Source: Phoronis ovalis (Eukaryota > Phoronida > Phoronidae). From it: 17,934 bases of DNA. This document shows positions 1 through 8,682 of this stretch, piece after piece (the stretch's first letter is position 1; every line of letters begins with the position of its first letter). The notes below the pieces were generated by a model. The model was not told the origin of the DNA. It ran no database searches and saw nothing but the letters and a program-made list of their open reading frames with translations. The translations under genes and the position numbers were made by a program. The stretch is taken from positions 1 through 17,934 of the forward strand of contig JAOXYB010019160.1 of the NCBI GenBank assembly GCA_028565635.1, read 5' to 3'.

Positions 1-81
1 TAAGCATGTCACCTTTGTAAGGTAATCTCACAATATGCTATTTGTATATTAGGTAGCCCCAGGTATCCTGTATGGTCCTAC

Positions 82-191
82 TGTCTTGTTAGAGTAATAA
101 TCAATGATGCACTGGCGAGCTTTAATGTAGTTCTTTGTAGTTGCATTTGTCCACCAGTCAAAAAATGTGCCATCTTTCTTGTAGTATCCAC
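82..191 (-). CDS. M13 peptidase exon 10, donor end uncertain
   Basis: The exon opens GYYKKDGTFFDWW, the 'G..yd..Gnl.dWW' block that follows the zinc motif, then a conserved Cys (RQCIIDYYSNKT). The acceptor is TTGTCGTAG and phase 1 joins exon 9. The end is a choice between a GT donor (GTAGGA) after codon T, as given here, a GC donor at 57-56, or reading on to an in-frame TAA at 49-51. The family would continue into ENIADxGG in exons beyond the left edge. Confidence 0.7.
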
Positions 192-3100
192 CTACGACAA
201 TTAAACACCATTTCTTCAGAAATGTTTATATTGTTTCAATTTCTGAACAGGCATTTTCTACTTGGCATTTCACTTGACATATAAAAAGAATTTAAACAAT
301 CATATAATACAAATGAAACTATCAGGATTTGTGATTGCTGAAACCATTATTAATAAGTAAGTATAATTCTCAGTATAACAGGAATACGGACTTTCGTTAA
401 ATTAAATCTTATGTTTCATAGTTTTAAGTTGTTGCTCATTCCATTAGATTAAACTAAAATTAAAACACAAAACGTTTACAGACTCACTAACCTACTTCGT
501 CAATAGAATGCATAAGTTCGTGGCTCATTATTGTTCCAATACTTCCAAAATTCATATACATAGGCAAAATCTTATCATATAAAGGAAACTGCAAGGCTCC
601 AGCAGGAATCAATAGCTCATTCCATGGATTGTACATATGACTAGCAACATCATAAACACTATATGCCCACACACCTCTGTCTGCTCCGTTTTTCAACCGA
701 TCATTCCAATTTGATATTTCGTACAAATTCATACTCAGAACGTTTTGAAAAAAATCTGATTTGTTTACAGTAAGCTACAAATTACAAAAGGATTAATGTA
801 ATTAGCTGTTTCCTACATCTCTGTCCTGGAATAAATTGGATTTTTTTTTACGTGTAAATATTTTGCACGGTTTTACAAGCTCTTGTATTTTATTTGCGTT
901 AATTTATAAATTAGCAGTAGTTGCTAAAAATCGGGGGTGCCGACTTCTTGCAATATTAAACTAGATAATCTTTTAACAAAGGCAGGGTTGCTCACATTGG
1001 CTTTTATAAACGTTACATGACCTCTAAATTACCTTTCAGCACCAGTTTTAAATTTTTCAGCAAATAATAGAAATTCATTGCTTTGAGACTTCTTGATCTC
1101 AAAATGTTCCCCTTTACTTCTATGCTTTCTGAAAATTTTGTGCCATTTTGAGAGTTTGAACTTTGACCACTAGATGACCTTTTGACATCAAGGTCAATTT
1201 CGGACTGTAATATGTCAAAGTATAAGCCTGTTGGGCTAAACAGTATAACTTGCAGTATGTTTCCTCCATAAAATTAATTTAAAAGATGCTTTAAAAATTC
1301 GCCTTTTAATACTTAAGTATTCTAAAGGTCATCAAAATGACCTTTTTATAACCTAATACCTTCATTTTGGAATATTTCGAGCAATTTTAGAATTTAAACC
1401 TAAAAATTACTTTTTGACCCCAGGGTCAGCAATGGCTTACCCTGGGGATGTCAAACCTCAAATATCATATCCTTAACTGCATGTAACAGACTTCGAGTTA
1501 TAGCTGAGTGAAAATTGGAAGATCATAAATTAATTGAAAAGATGTCAAAAAATAAAAATAAAACCTTTTAGTACCGAAATATTCTCAAAGATCATCTAAA
1601 ATACTTCGTTGTAACTCAGTACAATCATTTTTGAACAATTAATTTTTTTTGTAATTTAACCTTTGACCTTCAAATGACCTTTTGACCTCAAGGTCAACAA
1701 TGGCCTACCCCAGGGATGTCACACATCAAGTATCAAGTTCCTAACTGTAACCGTCTTCGAGATGTAGTTTGCTGAAAATTGGAAAAAGAAGAAGAAAGAA
1801 ATCGTACAAAACCAATAGGCCTTGCTCCCTTATAGGAGCAACCCTAATGATTGGTCCTCTTACCTTAGCATAGTAATCATCCAATTTGTGATCGTTACCT
1901 GGAGCCATAAGGTCAGGATATCCAAGTTTGTCGGTTATAGCATCAACCTGAAAGGAAATGTAACACTATACCAGTTTTTTTTGTTTCCGCAACTGAAATG
2001 AACCACAAGTAACAAGTTAGACAGAAAACTCATACACGCCCGGCGAATGAGCATACTGATAAAGAGGTACTTAACCATAATTTGTCAAGTTGGACAGGTT
2101 TAGATGGGAAACTATGTAATATTATGCAGAAACGAAGAGACGAATAGACATGATAAAGCAGAGAGAAATGGCGGAAGGTCGTGTGCGGCCAGAGGGCACA
2201 ATGAACGAAGCCATAAAAGCTCTAATTCCTTGAAGCTTACCTTTGCAAGTGCTCTGTTTCGAGTAGTGTCATCCATCCAAGCAGCATTCGGCAAGAGTTC
2301 TTTCAGAGATTTCTTCATGTAGCTGACCATGGTATGGACAGTGTCTTTGTCGTCTTTGCTAAAGTGGTCACGAACATACAGTGCACCAAACGCAGTAGGC
2401 AGTTTACGGCGAATTTGATTAAAACAGTATAACCAAGTCCCTAAAAATTCTGGACGTCCAGTTTGAGCAACATAAAACTCGCGGTTGGCGTGTACGTACT
2501 CCCAAGAAAGATCTTGGACGTAAGATTGGAGCATGCGCCATATGAGATAGTTATTCATCATTCTACAATAATAATATGAAAATATTCAGATCAGCGAGTG
2601 ACATGAAATAAACTGAACACTTTTGGAGTACTGTCACTTCTTCAATTCTATTTCAGTAGTAAAACAACTCATACTATTTAAAAAAACTCAGTTATGTACT
2701 CAAAAGCAAACAATACTTTGATTTTTATTTTATTTCTTACGTCTTGTAGCCAACACAGATGTAGAACCACATTTTAGTCCAAAATTGTCCTTAGAGAACA
2801 AAATAAGGCTCACTCAGTTAAAATGTGAAACAACATACAGGCTTGCTAAGGAGAGCACATTTGGTGTTGAAATAAATCTTACGAGATAGCTTTATTTTAA
2901 AATGTAAAAAAATTGCGTTATGAGGATAAATTATTCAGCAAGTGATCTAAAAATATCCCTAAAAGGCAAATTTATGTTTATTTTTGATTTTTGCTACACC
3001 GTTTTTAACAGCTTCAAAACAACACTTGGCAAACTGAACAAAAGATTCTTATGGCAAAATAAAGAATTATAAAATTAAAATGTTTTTTTGGTCAAACTTA

Positions 3101-6100
3101 ACAAATCAAAATTTCATTAAAAATGTGTGTGGCGTTCTGTTTATTTCGTTTCACCCTCGCAATCGAATCAGAATTAATGAGACATAATTTTGCCGCGTTG
3201 ATCATTCATAAAATATGAATGGCAATAAAATCTCAAATTACTATGACTTGTAAATAATTGTTATGTAATATAAGTTGATTTACGTAATGATTATGACTTT
3301 ACTATTTTATTATTCTCATATATATAAAACATATACACCAGAAAACTAGAATATAAACACTAAGATCACATTAATACCAATGGTTGGCTTAGCTGCCAGC
3401 CACAACACCTTGTAGTATAGGCGACTACAACTACAATAAACTGACCTACAATTACTTCATCATGGGTGCAAAAAGTAAAGAAAACATTAAGAGAACCTGT
3501 TCTGATATTCTCCAAGATTCATTACCATCTGAGAAACTTTGCTAATGTAATCGTGTTCAAGCAGAACCAGTTTACTGTTGGCTGTCAGTCCTCCGTCATT
3601 AAACATGTACATAAAGAAACGTGACCAGTCTATCTGTAAGATGAAAACAATCAATTTCAAAAAGCGAAAGCTATTTATATTTAGTTATCGTAGTTAACTG
3701 GTGATTCTTTGTGATTAGTATTCCATTATAGTTACCTGGTACTAACATATATTAGTCCCAGAAGTTACAAAGAAGTTTGAGTTCAAAGCCCAGTTCAAAG
3801 TAGTTTGGGCGCTGGTTCAACGGGCTCCTTATTTCTAAGTAATTCATTTTCATATCGGTTTGAATCTTTATAACAAAAGTAAACAGCTTTTGAACCAGTT
3901 TAAATCTTATAAATGTAAGAATAATATAAGTAGCATGGATTGTTCATTGAAACCACAGGGGGTTCCGTAGTCTACAGATGCAAGGGTGACTGGGGTTTAA
4001 TAGTACAATTATGCTATTCTGTACTATCACTACGAATGGCATTACCAACAGGCTTGTTTAGTTTCCTTCTGAAAATAAGAAAAAAAAGTAAAACACAATT
4101 TTTACTTTGATGTGGTTATTAATGTTGCTGTGCTTGAGCAGTACTTTTAAACTATATAAACTGCATGAAGATTTACCATGTTAGCCATGGAATTCAATTG
4201 TGCCAGAGTTTTCCGCAAATCTGGACGGTGTGGTTCATCAGTTGGTACTGTATAGAGCGTAACCTGCAATGAAATTTTCGACAACGGTTATAAATGCGCG
4301 GTAATGCATTTGTAACTGGACATGGTGATAGTTGTAAATATTATCTATATTTTAAGTTAAAAAAAATGAATTGAAAAGAGCTTCATTATCTTACTGGGCT
4401 TGCTAAACCTGAAAGAAGCGATAGTGTAAAGCGCTCAGAATACTAATATTAGCTGACAGGAATTTGTATGACGATTAGAAAAAGAGTAGGGTTTTCGTGT
4501 TCCTTTTAAATTCCTATGCAATATTGAATAAGGAAATGGTTCCCTTAATTGTCTTTATTCAGATCGAAATTAGGGGTCTCAAGATTCGTGGAGTGTAAAT
4601 GTTGAAACGTTTAATGGAATAGAGAAAAAAGAAACACATCATTGAAATATTTCCTCTTTTTATTGAATAAGGAAAAGGGAAAATAGAAAAATGTACTAAT
4701 TTATTCGTCATTGAATTTATTTGTTTGAAACAGAGAAAAAACAATAAAAAATACTTGCGTTGGCTAATTTTGTTTCAAAATCCATAACATCGTCAACAAA
4801 TGTATTGATTCTTGTTTGTTTATCGTTAGCAGGTATCGGAAGGTTGGCATCTCTCATCACAAGATTGGCTACATTTGTTATAAAAGTACGGTAAGCTTGG
4901 CGAATCTGTAAAAAAACATACTTACAGTGTGTCAGTATGCCTTTGAGGCTGATGTATATTTAGACCTTAACATGTGATAAACCTTTCATTTTATAGTATG
5001 CCTAATAACATTTAAGTTAATTTTAAATATGTCACACATCTTGATCAATTTGTATTCGGTGTTCAATTCACTTCATTGTTATAAAGTGAAAATAAACTAA
5101 AGATCATTATAGAATGTAGCTAATGTAGATAAATGTCTTGTTAATAAAACTTAAAGTTTTATTACCCTTATGGCATTGCTATCGGTACCAGAGTAGTATA
5201 GCCAATACATTCCAAGGCCAGAGAAGTCAATCTGAAAAATGGCAGTTTACTATTTCATGACAGTGAATAACGGTTAAATAAAGTAAAAAAACAATTTCTT
5301 GCTACTTCGATACGAAGACTTTGTTTTCTTTTGTTAGTGAGCTAGTCTGAACCGCAAAGAATGGAGCATTAGTATTCATCAGCACGGACATACACGACAT
5401 TTCCCATGGTCTCCATATCAGTGATTAATAGCACTGTCTTATAGAATGTTTACACTTTAAATCTCAAAATTGCAATCGGAAGCAATTCTACAGTGCATCT
5501 AAAAAATTTAGTATCTTTCACAAGAAACACAAGAAAGACAACTGTGCATAAAAAACACACAGGCTTAAACATTCAGTGGTGAGCCCATGAGAGAACGGCG
5601 AACTATCTCTGTTGTATCTTGCATGGGTGTTTACCAGCTAAGACTACTTGTCTGCTTTAATACAATAAATAAAAGTCAGCATTGTATCTCGCTTTTAAAA
5701 ATGAACCGCATTATAAACGTACACGACATGTGTATTAAAAACACAAACATATGTACCTCAACGACATTCTGATTTAACTGATGTGGATCAGGGGAGACGT
5801 AAAAGGTGAAAAGAGCGTTTGTCCAGTAGTCGACATGGACTTTCTTCATGGCTTCAGTGAGGTCGAACCTAGACGGATCCCAACTAGTGTCAGTCATGTA
5901 CCAACCGCCAACATTAGGGACGATCTGTGGAGAAGAATTTCATTTTCATATTAATAAATTTTAGCAACGTTCGGCCTGGTCTCTTCTTGGATGGGGTGAT
6001 CGTGTTGGAAAGGCAATATAGGGCCTTTGATGCTTGCTATCCGTTACGCCCTGTAACCCGGGCCTTATAACAGTGAGTAGACAGGATTTTCGAAGGTTTT

Positions 6101-7129
6101 CCCTGTCTAATCATTGTGAATGACGTGACAGTGTACTGGCATACCACGATATTCGTACTACTGTGGATGGACCACACTCTCTTTCTATGCTCAGTCGTGT
6201 CCTAGCCGGATTATTATTATTATTATTTTTAATTACAGAGAGTTTGCGCGTAAAAGGACTTTGCCTGCGTTATAGGTAGCTATATCATGAAATAAATTGA
6301 AAAAAGGATTACGTGCATTTGCCTATCTAAAGATTTGACACAGATATAGCTAATGTTTAACATTTTTTAGATGACTAAAATTTTGCAATGTTTTTGCATA
6401 ATATTATAAAAAATATACCTTATTATTCAGAAACATGCATAGGACTTAAGTTACATATAAGAAGATTGACGAAAGTTATTCCTGAGGCATGTAATTGTAT
6501 ATGGAGCAATTAACCCAAGCGTTCTTATAACTACAGTCCGCATATGAGGCTAGATGCCCCCTTACCTTGGTCAAGAATGGTATTGCGCCCTCCCTTTGCT
6601 TTATATATAGATCATTGCACGATGTAAACAAATCTTTCACTTTTCTATCATATGCAAAATCTGTAGTACGTGTAGTTGGTGATTCAATAATTGCTCTCAA
6701 TCTTTCGTAATTTTCATCTCTCATTTTTGAAAATACAGTTTTCTGAGAGGCATCTGCTGGAATAAAATTCCTCGTAGACCATGCACCACACGCATAGTTG
6801 TAAAAATCGTCACACGGTTTGAATGTTGTATTCACATTTGCTAAAACATAAGCAGCACTTTCTAAACATCCCACATTCATACAAAAGTTCCCATTCGTTT
6901 GGGGCGAAGGTGACGATGAAGGTGATCCGCCCCCCGATGATGCAGTTACTCCTAATGCAATACACAGAGCAACTGTTGCAATAACTCCAGCTGCGGCGAT
7001 GATGGCTAAAATTACTTCACGCATAGAAATAGAATATTTCTTAAAAGTAATAGTTGGGAATGTAGCCGATGCAGAGTTTTCGAACTCTTTATATGGCTCC
7101 GACATAATGACTTTCTTGTCGTCCGACAT
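82..7129 (-). CDS. Neprilysin-like M13 zinc metallopeptidase, 10 exons, 3' end off the left edge
   Basis: Seen: ten minus-strand exons joined by GT-AG introns give about 652 residues without a stop. Order: cytosolic tail (1-37), one hydrophobic helix (about 38-62, rich in A/V/I), a Ser/Pro/Gly stalk (about 63-80), then the M13 N-terminal domain opening with Cys-x4-Cys and the signature PCDDFYNYACGAW (105-117), and the zinc motif H606-E-L-M-H610. Known: M13 peptidases (neprilysin, ECE families) are type II ectoenzymes that cut short peptides, using HExxH plus a later Glu from ENIAD. Inference: a cell-surface peptidase for signalling peptides. Full-length members are about 750 residues, so roughly 100 residues, including ENIAD/GExxD and the C-terminal Cys/Trp motif, lie outside the window. 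Odd points: the usual N-A-x-Y substrate-binding motif reads A-S-H-M-Y (565-569), and the end of exon 10 is unclear. Family assignment is very secure; the exact substrate and the family member are unknown. Confidence 0.93.
192..491 (-). other. Intron 9 of the M13 peptidase gene
   Basis: A 300-base AT-rich intron. Apart from the splice sites I see no repeat, RNA or coding signal. Confidence 0.85.
492..774 (-). CDS. M13 peptidase exon 9: zinc-binding HELMH
   Basis: Ninety-four codons plus one base (residues 522-615). The acceptor TTTGTAG gives LTVNKSDFFQNVLS ahead of MNLYEISNW, matching the family's 'ltv..ddFfqNvl' block. It carries the PAG.LQ.P substrate-site strand (LIPAGALQFP, 576-585) and the catalytic motif SHELMHSIDEV (605-615). 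The zinc ligands H606 and H610 and the catalytic Glu607 are intact. The usual N-A-x-Y is replaced by S-H-M-Y. The donor is G|GTTAGT, phase 1. Confidence 0.92.
984..1845. mobile_element. Candidate non-autonomous repeat element with short inverted ends
   Basis: Seen: AGGGTTGCTC at 984-993 recurs as its reverse complement at 1836-1845. Between them are three degenerate units about 250 bases apart, anchored by TTTGACC at about 1162, 1413 and 1662, each with AGGTCA-type and ATAAA-TTAATT-GAAAAGATG-like stretches. No ORF of transposase size is present. No clear target-site duplication is visible. It may be a MITE-like DNA element or a satellite-type repeat that moved as a unit; the class is an inference. 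Confidence 0.5.
1161..1800. repeat. Three degenerate ~250-bp tandem units
   Basis: Unit starts: CTTTGACCAC (1161), TTTTTGACCC (1411), CTTTGACCTT (1661). Units 2 and 3 share GGTCA-(G/A)CAATGGC-TACC and, about 30 bases on, an AACTG..-CTTCGAG-..-GAAAATTGGAA segment (around 1477-1520 and 1742-1785). Units 1 and 2 share an ATAAA-TTAATT-AAAAGATG block (around 1268 and 1525). Unit 2 appears to have lost about 20 bases near its start. Confidence 0.6.
1864..1947 (-). CDS. M13 peptidase exon 8
   Basis: Twenty-eight codons (residues 494-521), phase 0 at both ends, with the family's 'kiGYPd' block: VDAITDKLGYPDLM...LDDYYAK. The acceptor is TTTCCTTTCAG and the donor GTAAGA. The donor lies only about 17 bases from the end of the repeat element at 984-1845. 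Confidence 0.91.
2241..2562 (-). CDS. M13 peptidase exon 7
   Basis: One base plus 107 codons (residues 386-493). It contains NNYLIWRML, the family's NYLxWR motif, then a conserved Cys region (WLYCFNQIRRKLPTA), LYVRDHF, and WMDDTTRNRALAK. The acceptor is ATTATTGTAG; the donor is K|GTAAGC, phase 0. The open frame past the donor, and the antisense open frame here, are shadows. Confidence 0.92.
2563..3496 (-). other. Intron 6 of the M13 peptidase gene
   Basis: A 934-base AT-rich intron. No gene, tRNA or clear repeat was found. A short imperfect GC-containing stem (GGTTGGCTTAGCTGCCAGCC) sits near 3382-3401. Confidence 0.8.
3497..3633 (-). CDS. M13 peptidase exon 6
   Basis: Forty-five codons plus two bases (residues 341-385), starting IDWSRFFMYMFNDGG, the family's 'idWtryl' segment. 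The donor AG|GTTCTC is chosen over the nearer GTAATG at 3525-3520 because only it (phase 2) keeps the next exon open: ...VMNLGEYQN-R-MMNNYLIWR. Confidence 0.85.
3634..4176 (-). other. Intron 5 of the M13 peptidase gene
   Basis: A 543-base intron. The only structure seen is the small hairpin at 3736-3761, related to the hairpin pair near 16.7 kb. Confidence 0.8.
3736..3761. repeat. Small hairpin related to the 16.6-16.8 kb pair
   Basis: CTGGTACTAA and TTAGTCCCAG flank a 6-base loop and pair with one mismatch. The arm ATATTAGTCCCAG is identical to the right arm of the hairpin at 16629-16663. Confidence 0.45.
4177..4247 (-). CDS. M13 peptidase exon 5
   Basis: Two bases plus 23 codons (residues 317-340), reading I-P-T-D-E-P-H-R-P-D-L-R-K and ending ...NSMANM before the donor GTAAAT, phase 0. 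I chose the acceptor CTCTATACAG because exon 4 ends in phase 1 and this acceptor restores the frame, giving KLANA-IPTDEPHRPD, a good M13 match. A stronger-looking acceptor (TTGCAG, 17 bases earlier) would create a stop. Confidence 0.83.
4248..4754 (-). other. Intron 4 of the M13 peptidase gene
   Basis: A 507-base intron. ATTGAATAAGGAAA occurs twice (about 4522 and 4663), a short direct repeat. The minus-strand open frame at 4559-4744 is low-complexity Phe/Ile-rich sequence and not a gene. Confidence 0.75.
4755..4905 (-). CDS. M13 peptidase exon 4
   Basis: Fifty codons plus one base (residues 267-316), ending in phase 1. The translation starts IRQAYRTFITNVANLV and ends DFETKLANA, the helix before the 'FE..lA.i' segment of M13 proteins. 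The acceptor is TTTTTTTACAG and the donor is A|GTATTT. Confidence 0.9.
5166..5231 (-). CDS. M13 peptidase exon 3 (small)
   Basis: Only 22 codons (residues 245-266), phase 0 at both ends. It begins IDFSGLGMYWLYYSG, matching the family's 'vtleIDqsGLglp' stretch. The acceptor ends TTTTTCAG and the donor reads GTAATA after an AGG codon. Confidence 0.88.
5232..5756 (-). other. Intron 2 of the M13 peptidase gene
   Basis: A 525-base intron. I see no supported gene or repeat. The plus-strand open frame at 5587-5772 shows no family features and overlaps exon 2. Confidence 0.75.
5757..5924 (-). CDS. M13 peptidase exon 2
   Basis: Fifty-six codons (residues 189-244), phase 0 at both ends. The acceptor is ...TCTCCACAG and the donor is GTACAT. 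It opens with IVPNVGGWYMTDTSWD, the GGW segment typical of the M13 N-terminal domain, and follows K188 of exon 1 smoothly. The open frame extends past the donor to 5676 only by chance. Confidence 0.92.
5925..6565 (-). other. Intron 1 of the M13 peptidase gene
   Basis: A 641-base intron containing the GC-richer SINE-like segment at about 5965-6230. The rest is AT-rich. Confidence 0.8.
5965..6230 (+). mobile_element. Probable SINE remnant with an (ATT)n tail
   Basis: Seen: a ~240-base island of higher GC than the rest of the intron, ending in an ATT repeat (6211-6226) and T-run. Its 5' part reads CTTGGATGGGGTGATCG (about 5987-6003), like the 'cttggatgggtgacc' head found in 5S/tRNA-derived SINEs. 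No intact Pol III box pair or clear target-site duplication is seen, so it is probably 5'-truncated or decayed. Orientation is inferred from the tail. Confidence 0.45.
6566..7129 (-). CDS. M13 peptidase exon 1: cytosolic tail, TM helix, start of the ectodomain
   Basis: The 188 codons begin with ATG at 7127-7129 (MSDDKKVIMSEP...) and end at K188 before the donor GTAAGG, phase 0. The open frame runs on into the intron to 6476 but loses M13 similarity there. The transmembrane segment is residues 38-62, followed by a Gly/Ser/Pro linker. Residues 83-88 hold the first Cys pair of the ectodomain and 105-117 the PCDDFYNYACGAW signature. N100-T-T is a possible glycosylation site. No other in-frame ATG lies upstream near the family's usual start, and the tail length fits type II members. 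A 5' UTR exon further upstream cannot be excluded. Confidence 0.93.
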
Positions 7130-8318
7130 TGATACAGTATGCTGGTACTTACACGCCTACCAGGAAAATGTTCCAAGCTAAGGTAATAATATATTCAAGA
7201 GGTTGTAAAAGGTACTAAATATATTGTCAAATGTACTCAAAGATATACGGTTTCTTATAAGGTAAACAGATAAATTTGGAATTATAATTACATGTACTTT
7301 AATGGCTGTTTTATATTCATAGCTTGTTCTCGCAATAGTAATTTTCCAAATCAATACTTTCAAAACAATCTGGGGTGCCAAAGAAGGAAACAACCTTAAG
7401 CTTAAAGAATCTTAGAAAATTACATGTACAATAGTTAATTCATGCAATAAAAATGCTGGGTTATAATTACATTTCTATGCAACTTGTTATTGGTCGGGAA
7501 CTTTTTTTTATCGATAAACATATATACTACTGTTATCGACGTCAAAATCGTAAATAAACTTAATCATCATGATTTGCAAAACGTTAGTGTAAAATAAATG
7601 TATATTACCATTATGATCCATTCTCTATATATGCAAATGAACAATAAATTCCACAACTACATGCACAATTTGTGTTTATCGGTAACAACAGGTCTCGAAA
7701 ATCATTTTCAACCACTTCAACTTGAATTGTGATAAGACTCTACCAAGAACGACGTGGTATCAAAATTGACCATAGCGATGATTTTAAATAGTTTTAGTAG
7801 CCTCTTTGTCAGTACTTTAGCTGGCAGAAATTTTCTACATATAACATTAAGGAACATGCGCCATGGGCACTGCATGGACTTGTTTTCAAAATGGTTGATG
7901 AATCAAAAAGAAAAAAATCTTTACTACCCCTGGCGGTTAAATCTATAAAACATTCATTAAAAATTACAAACTGAAGTTGAAATCCGTAAGTAGTTTTTAA
8001 ATAAATAAAAATCCACTCTGAATAAGGAAACTTGTAGGATTTAGAATCAATTCAACTCTTTAAAAGCCTTTTTATGCAATGTTGGAATTTCTGCGCTGAA
8101 GAAAAAACAAAGTACATGTATTAAGTTATATTATAATATCTATTTCATGGAAGGATTGTCTTCATTTGTTATAATATTAAAGCACATTTTAAAATGATAT
8201 GTATGCAAATTTATACCCATGATATATAAAGATCTGACAATTGAAATTTAATAGAACAAGACTAAGATTATTTTAATTTCATGTGTTTTTTTTGTAGATA
8301 TTGGTGAGTGTAAAGATT

Positions 8319-8350
8319 TGTGTGCGTGTGTGTTTGTTTGTTTGTGTATG
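8319..8350. repeat. TG/TTTG-rich microsatellite
   Basis: Runs of TG then TTTG units (TGTGTGCGTGTGTG, then TTTG three times), imperfect. Confidence 0.75.
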
Positions 8351-8676
8351 TAGAGTTAGGGTCGTAATAAATAAAATATGATTGATGAATACTGAATAAA
8401 AAATAATTAGGATACTTTTCAAGCTATAAATTATCTCAAATTAAAAAAAAATATATCCAGTATAGAACAGAAAAACAACAACAAAACAGTATTCATTGTA
8501 CGACTGTTGCTACATCATTTGGTCTAACGATACATGTATATGAAACAAATCCTCATAAGTATTCTAAAAGTATGTCTTTATAAGATTAACTAAGAACATT
8601 ACTCTGCTTTGCCAAGGATCTGATGAGTTATACGTCTGCATGTATTTAAAAGCGAAACAAATACTCCAAAGGCGTT

Positions 8677-8682
8677 TTTATT
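8677..8682 (-). promoter_or_regulatory. Candidate poly(A) signal AATAAA for the TMEM145-like gene
   Basis: TTTATT on the plus strand gives AATAAA on the minus strand, about 490 bases past the stop codon. It is a weak call in such AT-rich DNA; transcript ends would decide it. Confidence 0.25.

Larger units (their letters stand above)
775..1863 (-). other. Intron 8 of the M13 peptidase gene, filled by a repeat element
   Basis: A 1.09-kb intron, about 80% of it taken up by the repeat-structured element at 984-1845. The remainder is plain AT-rich sequence with a T-run at 841-849. Confidence 0.85.

Noticed and set aside
1161-1697. Reading the AGGTCA-rich units as a true hormone-response enhancer
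   Set aside because: The strings occur within a repeated element, so repetition alone explains them; kept only as a low-interest finding.
2104-2322. Plus-strand open frame overlapping exon 7
   Set aside because: It is partly antisense to a well-supported M13 exon and shows no domain features.
4559-4744. Phe/Ile-rich minus-strand open frame
   Set aside because: Low-complexity A/T sequence read as codons; it lies wholly in an intron.
5587-5772. Plus-strand open frame in M13 intron 2
   Set aside because: Composition is random-looking, it overlaps exon 2 on the other strand, and there is no motif.
6999-7181. Plus-strand open frame over M13 exon 1
   Set aside because: It is the antisense shadow of the transmembrane exon.
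7150-7200. GTAAGT just upstream of the M13 start codon as a 5' UTR donor
   Set aside because: There is no room for an intron between it and the ATG at 7129, so it cannot serve this start.
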